Positions 1 through 10,999 of a DNA stretch of 64,000 bases are shown here, piece by piece (position 1 is the first letter of the stretch; each line of letters begins with the position of its first letter). The notes under the pieces were generated by a model. The model was not told where the DNA came from. It was given only the letters and a program-made list of their open reading frames with translations, and searched no databases. Source of the stretch: Proteles cristata cristata (Eukaryota > Chordata > Mammalia > Carnivora > Hyaenidae); contig JAESUZ010000425.1 of NCBI GenBank assembly GCA_017311185.1, forward strand, positions 124,001 through 188,000, written 5' to 3'. The translations under genes were made by a program, and so were the position numbers.

Positions 1-62
1 TTGTGACCTGAGCCGAAATCAAGAGTCAGACGATCAACCGACTGAGCCCTCCAGGCTCCCCA
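1..62 (-). mobile_element. CanSINE (SINEC_Fc-like), cut by the window edge
   Basis: Antisense tRNA-derived head: gatcaaccgactgagccctccaggctcccc. The body lies outside the window. Confidence 0.85.
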
Positions 63-99
63 AAATTGCTTTTTACATATAAACATGTGTTTATATTGT

Positions 100-288
100 T
101 TGACAGCTTTACTGAGGTATAAGTGACTCCAGTGAACTACACGTAAAGTACAATTTGATCAATTCTGAAATGTTGTACAGCCGTGAAACCATCCACACAA
201 ACAAGATGATGAACATAGCCCTCACCCCAAAAGTGTCCTCATGATTTTCTATAGTGCCTCCCTTCCCCATTTTAAAAAATTTTTATTG
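100..288 (+). mobile_element. Old L1M-type LINE fragment
   Basis: ttactgaggtataagtgactcc, gtacaatttgatcaattctg and the following stretch resemble the L1M 3' region with heavy decay. Named from recognition only. Confidence 0.5.
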
Positions 289-289
289 G

Positions 290-480
290 GGCGCCTGGGT
301 GGCTCAGTCGGTTAGGCGTCCGACTTCAGCTCAGGTTATGATCTCGAGGTTTGTGGGTTCGAGCCCTGCATCGGGCTCTGTGCTGACAGCTCAGAGCCTG
401 GAGCCTGCTTCAGATTCTGTGTCTCCCTCTCTCTCTGACCCTCCCTGCTCATGCTGTCCTGCCTGGCTACCAGGCCCTTT
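290..480 (+). mobile_element. CanSINE (SINEC_Fc-like)
   Basis: Full tRNA-type head with A box (tggctcagtcgg) and B box (ggttcgagccc). Its CT-rich tail is interrupted by the antisense SINE that follows. Confidence 0.9.
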
Positions 481-500
481 CTTTCTCTCTCCTTTAAAAT

Positions 501-690
501 TTTTGTAATGTTGATTTCTTTTTGCGAGGGGTGGAGGGGGAGAGAGAGGTGCACACACAGAATGGGAAGCAGGCTCCAGGCCCTGAGCTGTCAGCACAGA
601 GCTCAACGTGGGGATTGAACTCACGAACTCTGAGATCATGACCTGAGCCGAAGTCGGACACTTAACTGACTGAGCCACCCAATAGCCCCC
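501..690 (-). mobile_element. CanSINE, antisense, with perfect 20-bp TSD
   Basis: Flanked by CTTTCTCTCTCCTTTAAAAT at 481-500 and again at 691-710, so both insertion edges are exact. It landed in the tail of the sense SINE just upstream, giving an inverted pair. Confidence 0.93.
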
Positions 691-1099
691 CTTTCTCTCT
701 CCTTTAAAATGGGGAGCCAGCAGTTTGCTTACAAAGGTAAACAAGCCACCTTCCAGCAACAAACATCCTGATCTGGGAGGTGAAGTGTCTGAGTCACCCC
801 ATCCGCAGGAGGGGGAGGCAAGGTCAATGATTTATCTGAGTCTGAAAGTCATTAACTGCCAAACCCAGCTTCACCCCACTCAACTCTAACCCAGGAGGAG
901 GGGACTAATAATCCTGAGGCCGTGACTTTAGAGGTGAAGCCTGTACTTTCCTGACCTCGGAGAGGTGCCAGTGTGGACTTTTCCTGACCTGAGCGAGACC
1001 CTGGCTCCCACTGTCCTTTGTGCTCTAGCCCTGAGCCTGGAGCCTCACTTCAGCCCCAGGAGTTACTGCTAGGGAGCTGTGAAGTGCTGTGTACAGAGT

Positions 1100-1260
1100 A
1101 ACTGACTTAATCCTCACCGTCTGAGGTAGGTGTTGCTGTCATCCCCATAGACAGGGAGAGTGAAACCCAGAGACGTTAAGGCCTTGCCCAAGCTCACACA
1201 GCCATCTAGGAATAGAATCAGGTGGCCAATCTGGTCTCGTTGCAGAACGTGCTATTCAAC
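1100..1260 (-). mobile_element. MIR relic
   Basis: Reverse MIR features: ctgaggtaggtgttgctgtc, cccatagacagggag and ttgcccaagctcacacagcc. Confidence 0.7.
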
Positions 1261-1944
1261 CACTTCCCTCTCTACGTTTCTGAGATACAGACACACAGAG
1301 ATATGGAGAGAGATAGCAGAGAGTGAGAAGCAAAAGAAAAAGAGACAGAGAGGGTGAGAGGCAGAAGAGAAGTGTAAATTCTGGAGGAAAATAGATTCTT
1401 TGGAAAAATAAGCTAGGGAGAGACTGGATTGAACAAAGGCAAGTAGGTTCCTTTCTTGCAGGACTTCTCAGAGCCTTTAGAATGCTAATTTGCGCTGTTA
1501 ATAACCCAGCAAGAGGGCAGGTGGGTCAACAGCAACTCCTGAGAGTCTAGAGGCTCTGAGGGAACACATTCTAGGAGGTGTTCAGACATCGAAATAAAGC
1601 ACTAATTTTGAGAGTCAGGCAGACTAAGTCTCAAACCTCAGCCTTGTCATTATCTATCGAGTCAAAGACACCTAGGCAAGCATCAGGCTTCCCCCCCTGG
1701 AAGGTGTGGGTACCTACCCTGTGCGGTCAGCATGAGGATGGAGATGAGACCCAACAAGCACAGCTTGGTATACAGTAAGTGCTCAGTGAATGCACAGTGG
1801 CCACAAGAGAGACCCAGAGACCCTGAGGCCAAAGCTAAAGGAAGTGAAGAATCAGACAGACCCTGAAGGAGACTCATCCTGTGACAAGATGGTAAGAGAA
1901 GGAGAAACCTGCTCTTGTGACAACACAAGGCACGTGGTAAACAT

Positions 1945-2180
1945 TCATTCATTCGTTCATTCATTCATTCAACAAACATTCATGGGATGCTTGTGTACCA
2001 GGCCCTATTCTAGGCACAGGGGAGGCAGCCAGGGAGAGGACAGGCAACTGGACACCTCGCTCTCACAGAGCCAACATGTAGGGGGAGGGACAGATGACAA
2101 TAAGACAGAAATCAGCACGGTGACTCAGAGCGACAGGGTAATGTTCAGGCGTGGTGCCCTCGGTTGTCCTTCCGGGGGCC
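1945..2180 (-). mobile_element. L2 3' end relic
   Basis: tcattcattcattcaacaaa then gtaccaggccctattctaggc, the reverse complement of the L2 terminal region. Confidence 0.75.
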
Positions 2181-2391
2181 TCCCCCCAGCGCCCACTGTG
2201 GCCCGTCAGTGGCTGCGCGTGTTCGGTGTGAGGTAGCGGGACCCTCGCGCTGGAGAGCGGCGCGTGTCTCTGTCACGGAGGGGGCACAAGGCTGGAACTG
2301 TGACAGCTGAGGCTGGAGGGTAAAAACCCGCGCAGAGGCGGGTGGAGGGGTGGGAGGATTCAGGGAAATGCGGGGGCCCAGAGACTGAGGA

Positions 2392-2416
2392 CAGACAGAC
2401 AGACAGACAGACAGAC
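2392..2416. repeat. (GACA)n microsatellite
   Basis: About six tandem gaca units. Confidence 0.9.
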
Positions 2417-2469
2417 GCATGGAGATGTGAAGTCTCACTGAGAGACAGAACAGGAAAGACAGTGGTGCT

Positions 2470-2625
2470 GAGGGACTCGTGAGGGGCAGGGGGAGCCAGT
2501 GAGGGGCTGAGGGACTAGTGAGGGGCAGGGGGAGCCAGTGAGGGGCTGCGGGACTAGTGAGGGGCAGGGGGAGCCAGTGAGGAGCTGAGGGACTAGTGAG
2601 GGGCAGGGGGAGCTAATGAGAGATT
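2470..2625. repeat. 39-bp minisatellite, four units
   Basis: Units at 2470-2508, 2509-2547, 2548-2586 and 2587-2625. The first three differ at only a few positions; the fourth decays at its end. Each holds gactagtgaggggcaggggg (the first has cg for ag). G-rich on the + strand. Confidence 0.92.
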
Positions 2626-2705
2626 AGTGAGGGGCACAGGGCATGAGTGGGGAGCTGGGGCAGTGAGAGTTTAGAGCTAGGCTGAGAGGCTAAGGGAAAG
2701 GCCAG

Positions 2706-2935
2706 TGCATCATGGCCCAGTGGTTAACGACTGGGTGCCAGAGCCAGACGGCTTGGGTTCGAGTCCCAGCCCCAGCACTTTCTATATGACAGCTAGAGGG
2801 TTAGTGAAGCTTCGAAGTCTCTTTTCTCATCTGTAAAATGCTCTCTCCCCATCTCCAGGGATGCTGTGAGATTTCAGCCAGTTATGTGTGCAAAGCACTT
2901 AGACCCTAACACATAGTATGTGCTCACCGAACATG
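2706..2935 (+). mobile_element. MIR, nearly full length
   Basis: tRNA-like head (cccagtggttaacgactggg), B-box-like gggttcgagtcc, core, then atctgtaaaatg and a tail close to the MIR end. Confidence 0.85.
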
Positions 2936-3039
2936 TTTTTCTGACAAAACCCAATTCATGCAACTGGAAGTTTGCTACAAGTCCTCTTTGGCCCATTTAC
3001 ACATTACAATGCACTATGGTACTGTGAGCCTCTTAGGGT

Positions 3040-3385
3040 GATATTTTCAATTGCATAAAAGTAAATTCATGAAATAAGCCAGACATAAAAGGTCACATAC
3101 TGCCTATGATTCTATTGATATGAAATGTCCAGAAGAGGCAAATCCATAGACACAGAAAGCAGATCTGTCTTTGTCAGAAACTGAGGGAGGAGTGAGGTGG
3201 GGGGTGACGGCCTTAAAGACACAGGGTTTTCCTTTTAGGGTGATGAGAAAGTTCTGGAACTAGCTCCTGGTGTGGTTGTACAATACTGTGCATGTACTTA
3301 ATGCCGCTGAACTGTATACAATTTAAAATAGTTAAAATGGTAAACCTTATGTGTGTTTTACCACAACTCAAAAAATTTAGTTCAT
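3040..3385 (+). mobile_element. L1M 3' end relic
   Basis: aataagccagacataaaagg, then gaactgtatacaatttaaaa and ggtaaaccttatgtgtgttt match the typical L1M 3' UTR layout. Confidence 0.65.
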
Positions 3386-3592
3386 GGGCTACCTGGGTGG
3401 CTCAGTAGGTTAATCATCGAACTTCGGCTCAGGTCATGATCTCACAGCTTGGTCCATGGGTTCGAGCCCTGTGTCAGACTCTGCACTGACAGTGCGGGAC
3501 TTGCTTGGGATTCTCCCTCTCTGCCCCTCCCCTGCTTGTGCACGTGCATGCTTTCTCTCTCTTTCTCAAAATAAATAAACTTCAAAAAATTT
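3386..3592 (+). mobile_element. CanSINE (SINEC_Fc-like)
   Basis: Sense copy with a diverged head (gctacctgggtggctcagta). Imperfect TSD aaaatttagttcat / aaaatttaattcat. Confidence 0.88.
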
Positions 3593-3624
3593 AATTCATT
3601 AGAGGGCAGGTGTCCCCCCCCCAA

Positions 3625-4140
3625 TATTTATAGCAGCACTTTAAACAGTAGCCAAACTATGGAAACACCCCAAACATCCATCAACTGACGAATGGATACA
3701 GAAGATGTAGTATACATATATATTTAATCGAATACTACTCAGCAATGAAATAGACCGAAATCTTGCCATCGGCCACAACATGGATGGAACTAGAGTGTAT
3801 TATGCTAAATAAAATAAGTCAGAGAAAGACAGGTACCATATGATTTCCCTCACATGTGGAATTTGAGAACCACAACAGATGAATATAGGAGAAGGAAAGG
3901 AAAAGTAAGAAAAAAACAGAGAGGGAGGCAGACCATAAGAGACTCTTAACTACAGAGAACAAACTGAGGGTTTTTGGAGGGGACTGAGTGGGGAGATGGG
4001 TTAAATGGTTAAATGGGTAATGGGCATTAAAGGAGGGCACTTTCTGGGATGAGCACTGGATGTCATATGTAAGAGATGAATTACTGGGTTCTACTTCTGA
4101 AGCCAAGGCTACACTGTATGTTAAGTAACTTGAATTTTTT
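3625..4140 (+). mobile_element. L1 3' end, 5'-truncated
   Basis: End of ORF2 plus 3' UTR: aaacatccatcaactgacga, acatggatggaactagagtg, cataagagactcttaactac and a terminal A/T-rich stretch. Confidence 0.8.
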
Positions 4141-4151
4141 AAACAAGTTAA

Positions 4152-4275
4152 TTTGGGGCACCTGGATGGCACAGTCGGTTAAGCCACCTTCACCACCAGA
4201 CTCTTGATCTTGGATCAGGTCGTGATCTCACAGTTCTTAAGTTTGAGCCCCGCATCCGACTTTGTGCTATGGCAC
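4152..4275 (+). mobile_element. CanSINE, 3'-truncated
   Basis: Head and B-box portion only (ggggcacctggatggcacag to tttgtgct); the CT-rich tail is missing. Confidence 0.75.
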
Positions 4276-4824
4276 GGACCTAGGACCTAGGACTCCCGGC
4301 ACATTGCTGGGGGGCAGTGGGGAGTATCATGTGAGAGGATGCAGAGTGACTGCCGTTAATGCAATCCTGGGATTGAAGACTGGGAAACTGAGGGTGATGC
4401 CCAGGGCAATAAGCCTTCCCGTGGTCAGACCTTGTCCCCACCCTTTTCTGAATGGAGCTCATGCAGTGAGAGACTGAGGGAGTGGTGAGCCCAGAGAGAC
4501 CGCCCCGCCTGGGGCACGGGGCCTGGCACGGGTGTTGTCTTCCAGGAGATCCTTAGGTCCCCAGTCATCATACCTCTGGGTGTGCCCCATGCTGTCACCA
4601 GGGCACCCAGCACTGGAGGTACCACATCCTCAAGGTATAGGCTGAGTCTGGCTCCTCTGAGTTCAGCTGGTATTTCAGATCTCCTGGGTAGAGCTGCCAG
4701 ACCGGGCAGTGCTGGTTCCTGGGTCTTCCCAGAGCCTGATTCCCTCCTCACCTCCTTCAACCCAAGCGGGACTGAGATTGCCAGCTCCCTGATGGGGCAC
4801 CAAAGTGCCACGGTTGAGAACTAA

Positions 4825-5000
4825 GGCTCTGGAGTCACTTGGAATCCCTGCACCTCCACCTCCCAGCTCTGTTACTCTGGACAAGTGACTCAACCTCTCT
4901 GAGCCTCAGTCTCTTCTTCTATACAGTGGGTACAATAGCACTGCCTCCAAGATCCAGTGACTTAATGATACATAGTAAATGCACAGAATTTTTAGCTATT
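4825..5000 (+). mobile_element. MIR relic
   Basis: ctctgttactctggacaagt, tcaacctctctgagcctcag and a trailing tagtaaatgcacag follow the MIR order. Confidence 0.7.
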
Positions 5001-5059
5001 TTGATTCTTATTACAACCAGATGTCTGTTGTCAATACCAGTGCCGGAGTTATCTAATAT

Positions 5060-5420
5060 AACTTGTTAGGTCACACCCCTCCTCTGCTTACAACTCCCCC
5101 ATGGGTCCCATCTCACTTTGAGTAAAAACCAAATGACCTTGCATGACCTCCAGCCCCCCTCTCTGAGCTTATCTCCTACTCTCTCTTCCTAGCTCACTCC
5201 AGAACACTTAGCCTCCTCATTATCCTTACATAGTCCAGGTCTTCTCTCACCTCAGGGCCTTTACACTGGCTGTTCTTCTACCTGGAATGTCCTTCCCTCA
5301 GATACTCTCATAGCCCCCCTCTCCTCTCCTTCAGAATTTGCTCAGAAGTCACCTTGTCAGGGAAGCCTTCCCTGGCCCCCGAATGAACAACTCTTTGTAC
5401 AGCTTATCAGATATTGTATA
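5060..5420 (+). mobile_element. L2 relic
   Basis: cctcagggcctttacactgg, ctggaatgtccttccctcag and gaagccttccctggcc are hallmarks of the L2 3' half. Confidence 0.8.
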
Positions 5421-5423
5421 ATT

Positions 5424-5644
5424 TTTAAAAATTTTTACATGTTTTATTTATTTCTGAGAGAAAGAGAGACAGCGTGTGAGCAGGGGAGCATCAGAGAGAG
5501 AGGGAGACACAGCATCCGAAACAGGCTCCAGGCTCTGAGCTGGCTGTCAGCACAGAGCCCGACGCGGGGCTCGAACCCATGAACTGTGAGATCATGACCT
5601 GAGCCGAAGCCGGGCGCTTAACCGACTGAGCCGCACAGGCGCCC
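5424..5644 (-). mobile_element. CanSINE, intermediate subfamily
   Basis: Antisense. Has the four-base longer linker (gagctggctgtcagc) but keeps the older gacctgagccgaag head. Confidence 0.9.
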
Positions 5645-6095
5645 TATTTTGACCATTTTTAATGTACAATTCAGCAGCATTAAGTACCTTCATATTTTGT
5701 CTTTTTTTTCTTTAATATTTTAATGTTTATTTATTTCTGAGAGACAGAGCATGAGCAGGGGAGGGGCATAGAGAGAGGAAGATAGAATAACAAGCAGGCT
5801 CCAGGCACTGAGCTGTCAGCCCAGAGCCCGATGCGGGGCTCGAACCCATGAACCGTGAGATCATGACCTGAACCAAAGTCAGTCGCTTAATCCACTGAGC
5901 CCCCCAGGCGCCCCGCACATTTTGTGAAACAATCACATACCATCCATCTCCCAAAGTCATCACTTGCAAAATGGAAACTCCTACCCATTAAACTCCACCT
6001 TCCCCTTTCTCCCTGCCCCCCAGCCCCTGGCAAGGACCCCTCTTTCTGTCTCTGTGAAATCTGTCTGACTCTTGTGGGCAGCTCATGTAAGAAAA
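5645..6095 (+). mobile_element. L1M relic interrupted by a SINE
   Basis: gtacaattcagcagcattaa on one side; cacataccatccatctccca and aaatggaaactcctacccat on the other, in L1M order. Confidence 0.6.
5703..5914 (-). mobile_element. CanSINE, antisense
   Basis: Splits an L1M relic (5645-5700 and 5915-6095). Ends cccccaggcgccccg. Confidence 0.9.
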
Positions 6096-6097
6096 GT

Positions 6098-6300
6098 CAG
6101 GGGCACCTGGGTAGCTTAGTCGGGTAAGCATCGGACTTTGGCTCATGCCATGAGCTCACAGTTCGTGAGTTTGAGCCTCGCATCTGGCTCTGGGCTGACA
6201 GCTCAGAGCCTGGATTCTGTGTCTCCCTTTCTCTCTGCCCCTTCCCCGCTCGCGCTCTGTCTGTATCTCTCTCTCTCTCCCAAAAATAAGTAAGCATTTA
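6098..6300 (+). mobile_element. CanSINE, sense
   Basis: gggcacctgggtagcttagt head through a (TC)n tail and aaaaataagtaa. Confidence 0.9.
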
Positions 6301-6325
6301 AAACTAAAAGAAAAAACATGTACAT

Positions 6326-6635
6326 GCCCTAATTTGAAAATACTTTATTGCTAAAAAATGCTGCCCATCACCTGAGCTTTCAGCAAGTCATAACACTGAC
6401 CACAAATCCCCACAACAAATATAATGACATGGAAAAGGTCTGAAATACTTACAAAAATGTGACCCAGGGACACGAAGTGAGCCCAGTGCTTCTGGGAAAA
6501 AAATGGTATCAATAGACTTGCTCAATGCAAGGTTGCCACACACCTTCAGCTTGTAAAAAAGAAAAACAAAAAGGCTGCAAATCAGAATAGAGTGATGTGT
6601 TAATAACGTGTGATGTGCCTGTATCAGATTTGAAG
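6326..6635 (-). mobile_element. Tigger1-derived MITE
   Basis: tttattgctaaaaaatgctg at one end, and gacacgaagtgagc plus caaggttgccacacaccttc further in, match Tigger1 (TcMar) terminal segments. The transposase core is absent, so this is a non-autonomous deletion derivative. Confidence 0.7.
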
Positions 6636-7042
6636 GCCCTGCAAGGTCTCTGGGAGTGAGAGGGTAGGTGGCACTACTCACAAGCAGGCTTCTGGGGGAG
6701 TGAGTGGGGTCTCTTTCCTCCCCGGGCCAGAGCAGTGGTGAGTGGGGCCAGGAGGAGAGCGGCTGGCCAGTGGAGTGCCCGCACTGTGGTCCCCCGCAGC
6801 CTGAAAGGTCCCGAATGCCCCTTGTGCTGCCTGGGTGCTTACTTATCTGCTTGAACTGACCACAAAGTGCCCTTGGGCAGAGAGGTTAAAAAAATCTATG
6901 ACGTGCTCAAAAGCAGTCCGAAGAGCTGCAGATGATCTAGAATAGGTGACTCTTCTGGTCCTGGGGTCCGAAGTGATGGAGATGGTACCAGGGCAGCCAC
7001 TAGCCTTTATGGGGCCTCTTTGTGAGAATAAAGAAAGTCACA

Positions 7043-7248
7043 GGGGCGCCTGAGTGGCTCAGTAGGTTAAGCATCCGACTTCGGCTCAAGTCATGATCTC
7101 AAGGTTCGTGACTTTCAGCTCCGTGTCTGTGCTGATGGCTCAGAGCCTGGAACCTCTTCGGATTCTGGGTCTCCCTCTCTCTCTCTCTACCCCTCCCCTG
7201 CTCATGCTTTCTCTTTCTCAAAAATAAACAAAGATTTAAAAAACGTTA
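7043..7248 (+). mobile_element. CanSINE, sense
   Basis: caggggcgcctgagtggctc head; the A-rich tail runs into a GGAA-type microsatellite. Confidence 0.9.
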
Positions 7249-7291
7249 AAAGAAAGAAAGGAAAGGAAGGAAGGAAGAAAGGAAGGAAGGA
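7249..7291. repeat. (GAAA/GGAA)n microsatellite
   Basis: Purine-only tract grown from the SINE tail. Confidence 0.85.
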
Positions 7292-7421
7292 ACCGACCTC
7301 CTCTGGCCAAGTGGCCTATTGAATGCATGGCATGTAGAATAAAGGCCCTTCTCAGATTTCAGTCCCACTTGTGACAGGCCCAAGCCCTGTGACCTCATGC
7401 ACTAATCCTGAGTAGTGGCAA

Positions 7422-7620
7422 TCATTTATTGAGCGCTTACTATGTGCCAAGTGATCTCACTACTTCACTGACCCTTGTGATATACACCAATATGCCCATT
7501 TTACAGATGGACAGAGTGAGGTTCAGAGAGAAGTCCCTTGCCCGGTCACCCAGCTGGGAAGTGACAGAGTTGGGCTTCAAGCCCTGGCCTGTTGACCCCC
7601 GAGACCAGTCTCCAGACCTT
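7422..7620 (-). mobile_element. MIR relic
   Basis: cgcttactatgtgccaagtg, cccattttacagatggacag and gtcacccagctgggaagtg. Confidence 0.75.
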
Positions 7621-8027
7621 GCTGTTCCTCAGGGCCTACTAGACCCGGCAGCTTGGAGCCATCGTGCCGGAAGCACACCTGTGGGTGCTCTCCTGGGTAG
7701 GCAGCCATAAACATCCTCCACGATCAGTTCCAAGCCTCCCTCCTTCCAGACTCAGCGGCTCCTGGGAGCTTTTCAGAGGAACTTACTGCCTTTCTCCGAA
7801 GCTCAGCAGCCACAATCTTGTCCAGGCCACGATCTGCTGTGTGGCCCCAAGGAGGATGCCTTCCCCCTCTTTTAACATCAGCAAAGGGTTTTCTGATTGT
7901 TGGCTTGGAAGACAGATGCTGTAGGTGTAGGCCAGGCTCAGGTGGGGAGGGTGAACAGCGAGCCCAGGTAGGTCCTAGCCACAGTTACTCCCTCGCTCAG
8001 GAACTGTGGATTGCATGAGGCCTCACA

Positions 8028-8028
<1 letters not shown>

Positions 8029-8060
<32 letters not shown>
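8029..8060. repeat. (CA)n microsatellite
   Basis: About 16 uninterrupted CA units. Confidence 0.95.
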
Positions 8061-8064
<4 letters not shown>

Positions 8065-8173
8065 TAATTTTTTCCATTTGTTAAAAAAAAAACTTTAAAA
8101 ACTAAGCACAGTCTTTCAAATTCTGCATAAGATAAATAGCATATTTAATTCAAAATAACATATCTTTTTTTAA

Positions 8174-8385
8174 AATTTTTAATGTTTTATTTATTTCTAG
8201 GAGAGAGAGAGAGAGTGTGAGCAGGGGAGGGTCAGAGAGAGAGGGAGTCACAGACTGAAGCAGGCTCCAGGCTCTGAGCTGGCAGTCAGCACAGAGCCCG
8301 ACGCGGGGCTCGAATCCACGAACTGCGAGATCATGACCTAAGCAAAAGACGGACGCTTAACCGACTAAGCCACCCAGGCGCCCCA
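8174..8385 (-). mobile_element. CanSINE, young subfamily, antisense
   Basis: Diagnostic gagctggcagtcagc and gacctaagc. TSD AAAATAACATATC / AAAATAACCTATC, one mismatch. Confidence 0.92.
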
Positions 8386-8403
8386 AAAATAACCTATCTT
8401 TTT

Positions 8404-8600
8404 TAAGCTTTTGAAGTTTATTTTGATAGAGGGTGTGTGGGAGTGGGGAGGGGCAGCAGAGACAGAGGGAGAGACAGAACCCAAGGCAGGGACTGAGCTG
8501 TCAACGCAGAGCCCAATTTGGGGCTCGATCCCATGAACCATGAGATTGTGACCTGAGCCAAAGTCGGAAGCTTAACTGACTGAGCCACCCAGGTGCCCCA
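8404..8600 (-). mobile_element. CanSINE, antisense
   Basis: Older copy ending gagccacccaggtgcccca, directly after the young copy. Confidence 0.88.
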
Positions 8601-9279
8601 TGACAGCAGAAATCTAAAGCATGGGAAGGGAAAAGTGATGTGGCCCAAATGGCATAGTTATCAAAATCAACCAAGATCTCTATAAGTAGGCGGGGGCCTG
8701 AGTAGCAGTGTGCTTATTGGAGAAAGCCATCAGAGTGCATGCTTTGAGGATCAGATCTTAAGTCAGGCTCCTGCATTACAAAAAGGTAAAGAAGAAAAAT
8801 GTCAAGGTTTACACTATCAATAGTGAGGATGTGAACTGCCTAGGCAACTGATGTGCTAACTCAGGAGGAGGGTCCATGGCAACCCAGGAAGTAGGATAGT
8901 GGCAAATCTTATAATAAGTACACAGGCAGTATTTGAAATCTGGTCTGTAGACATTGCCCCAAACTTGACGGGGTCGACCCGTGAAAACAGGTTAGTGACC
9001 AAGGGGTGGGGTGGGGGGGGAGGGGATGAGGATCTGTTCAAGGATTTGGGTAATATTGCAAGATATTTTAACACCTTGGGCCATCTGGTATAGGTAGGTT
9101 TGAACCTGCCCTGAGTTGGGAGATTGCTTCATATCTCATCAGACCAGTCTTTTATTCCTGAGACTAGGTCGGTTCAGTTAAAGGGCTGTGTCCCATTTCA
9201 GGAGGTGAGGAAGCAGGGGAGTTCCCCCAAGTTAGGCCTACATGCTGCATTAGGTTTGTTTATTTGTTTTTTATTTCCT

Positions 9280-9501
9280 TAAAAAAATTTTTTTAACATT
9301 TATTTATTTCCGAGAGATAGAGAGACAGAGCATGAGCAGGGCTGGGGCAGAGAGAGAGGAAGAAACAGACTCTGAAGCAGGCTCCAGGCTCTGAGCTAGC
9401 TGTTAGCACAGAACCTGATGCAGAGCTCGAACCCACCAACTGTGAGATTGTGACCTGACCCGAAGTCAGATACTTAACCGACTGAGCCACCCAGGTGTCC
9501 C
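9280..9501 (-). mobile_element. CanSINE, intermediate subfamily
   Basis: Antisense; linker gagctagctgttagc is four bases longer than in the old type. Confidence 0.88.
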
Positions 9502-9518
9502 TAAGTTTATTTATTTAT

Positions 9519-9738
9519 TTCTTTAATGTTTATTTACTTTTGAGGGAAGGAGGGAGAGGGAGAGAGAGAGAGAGCAGGGGAGGGGCAGAAAAAGAGGGAG
9601 ACACAGAATCGGGATCAGGCTCCAAGCTCTGCGCTGTCAGCACGAGGCCCCAACACGGGGCTCTGAACTCACGAGCTGTGTGATCACGACTTGAGCCGAA
9701 GTCAGACCGCTTAACCAACTGAGCCACCCAAGTGCCCC
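9519..9738 (-). mobile_element. CanSINE, antisense
   Basis: Second antisense copy close behind the previous one; ends gccacccaagtgcccct. Confidence 0.88.
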
Positions 9739-10740
9739 TCAGGTATTTAATAAGAGGGATTTCTATGGGAACAAAAGAAAAAGCAAAGGTTAATGATTGG
9801 AGTAGATTATAATCCCCATTTCTGAGTTCTGAAGGCAGCCAGTGGAGAGTTCCAGATGCCAGGCTCAAAGCATCTTCAGATGGAGTGAGGGCAGGCAATG
9901 ATAGTCTGATAGCTTTTCCTGGTTTGAGATTTGAATGTCTCTGGTCTTTCTGAGCGGCCCACCCAGCAACAGCCACAAAGGTTGTCCATACATGAGCTGC
10001 TATGTTGATTTCTTTGAAGTTTCTATCAAATTGTCCCACCTTAGCTTACATGGCATTGGGAAAAGGGCAGCGTTCATTGTCAATGAGCCCAACTCAGAAC
10101 GCATGAGATAACTTGGAAACATTAGTTTGGACAATTGTAGCAAGATATTGGAGGAAGTAGGATGAATTCAGTATCCAGTCCAATTTATAGCTAGGAGGCA
10201 AAAGTTCAAAGACAGAAAAGACAACAGCACTAGAATCTGATCGCCACAAAGGTGTGTCACTGAAAGATAATTTTTTCCCTCTACAATCACCCTCATTTCT
10301 ACCAAAGAGAATCAAAATATGACTAACTAATCTCGTTAAACTTGACCTTGTCATTCACATAAGTGCAGGATGAATAGTGATTGGCCATATAGACTCTTTT
10401 AAGTCGGCTTTGCTGGAACGTTCCATAAAGAATCTCAGATCGAATGTTTAAAAGCCTCTGGAGGCTAAGGAGCCAGCCCAAGCGCTCATCATCACATTTT
10501 TCTGCAACACCTATAGATTTAGGTGAATTCCTCTTTTCTCGAGGTCCCCCAAATATCCTGAGGCTCCTGGGCTTATCAGGAAGTGATGTTCCTTACTGAC
10601 CTGGTAAGGCACCAGGAACCTTGCAAACAAGGTACCAGGCCAATTTTTCCCAAGGGGTTTCATTGACTCCATAACGTCAACTTTAGTTCCTGAAGGTTGT
10701 CTGATTAGATCTGAGTCTAGACATTTGTCTCTCAAATATG
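9739..10740. other. 1 kb unclassified sequence
   Basis: Not SINE, and no intact reading frame longer than about 130 codons apart from one that runs into a SINE. The composition, with scattered AT-rich stretches, could be an old retroelement interior, but no family feature is clear. Confidence 0.3.
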
Positions 10741-10894
10741 CCCTTTGGATATACTGAGGGACAGCAGTCCAAGCAGAAGAGCTATAGCCAGTGCAAAGGC
10801 CTTGAGGCAGGGGGCCCTGGTGTGCTCTCAAACAAGAAGGGGGCCAATAGAGCTGGAATTTAGTAAGAAAGAGGGGGAGAGGCAGGTGAGAATA

Positions 10895-10995
10895 GAAGGA
10901 ATTCCTCAAGGTCACACAGCTAGTAGGCAGCAGACCTATGACTTAAAAAGGACCTGCCTGACCTCGGAGCTCGAGCTTGTAACCATAACATCATT
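10895..10995 (-). mobile_element. MIR fragment
   Basis: caaggtcacacagctagtag, then cggagctcgagcttgtaacc. Confidence 0.65.
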
Positions 10996-10999
10996 CTGT

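Noticed and set aside
254..508. Open frames containing AWVAQSV..PTSAQVMIS and related strings, seen dozens of times in the window
   Set aside because: They are chance translations of the CanSINE head (A box to B box) on either strand, not proteins.
2706..2790. Possible tRNA gene with a good B box
   Set aside because: It continues into the MIR core and tail, so it is a MIR element, not a tRNA gene. The CanSINE heads are likewise tRNA-derived but not functional tRNAs.
9530..10039. 169-codon antisense frame
   Set aside because: Its C-terminal half is SINE-derived and the rest has no recognisable domain.
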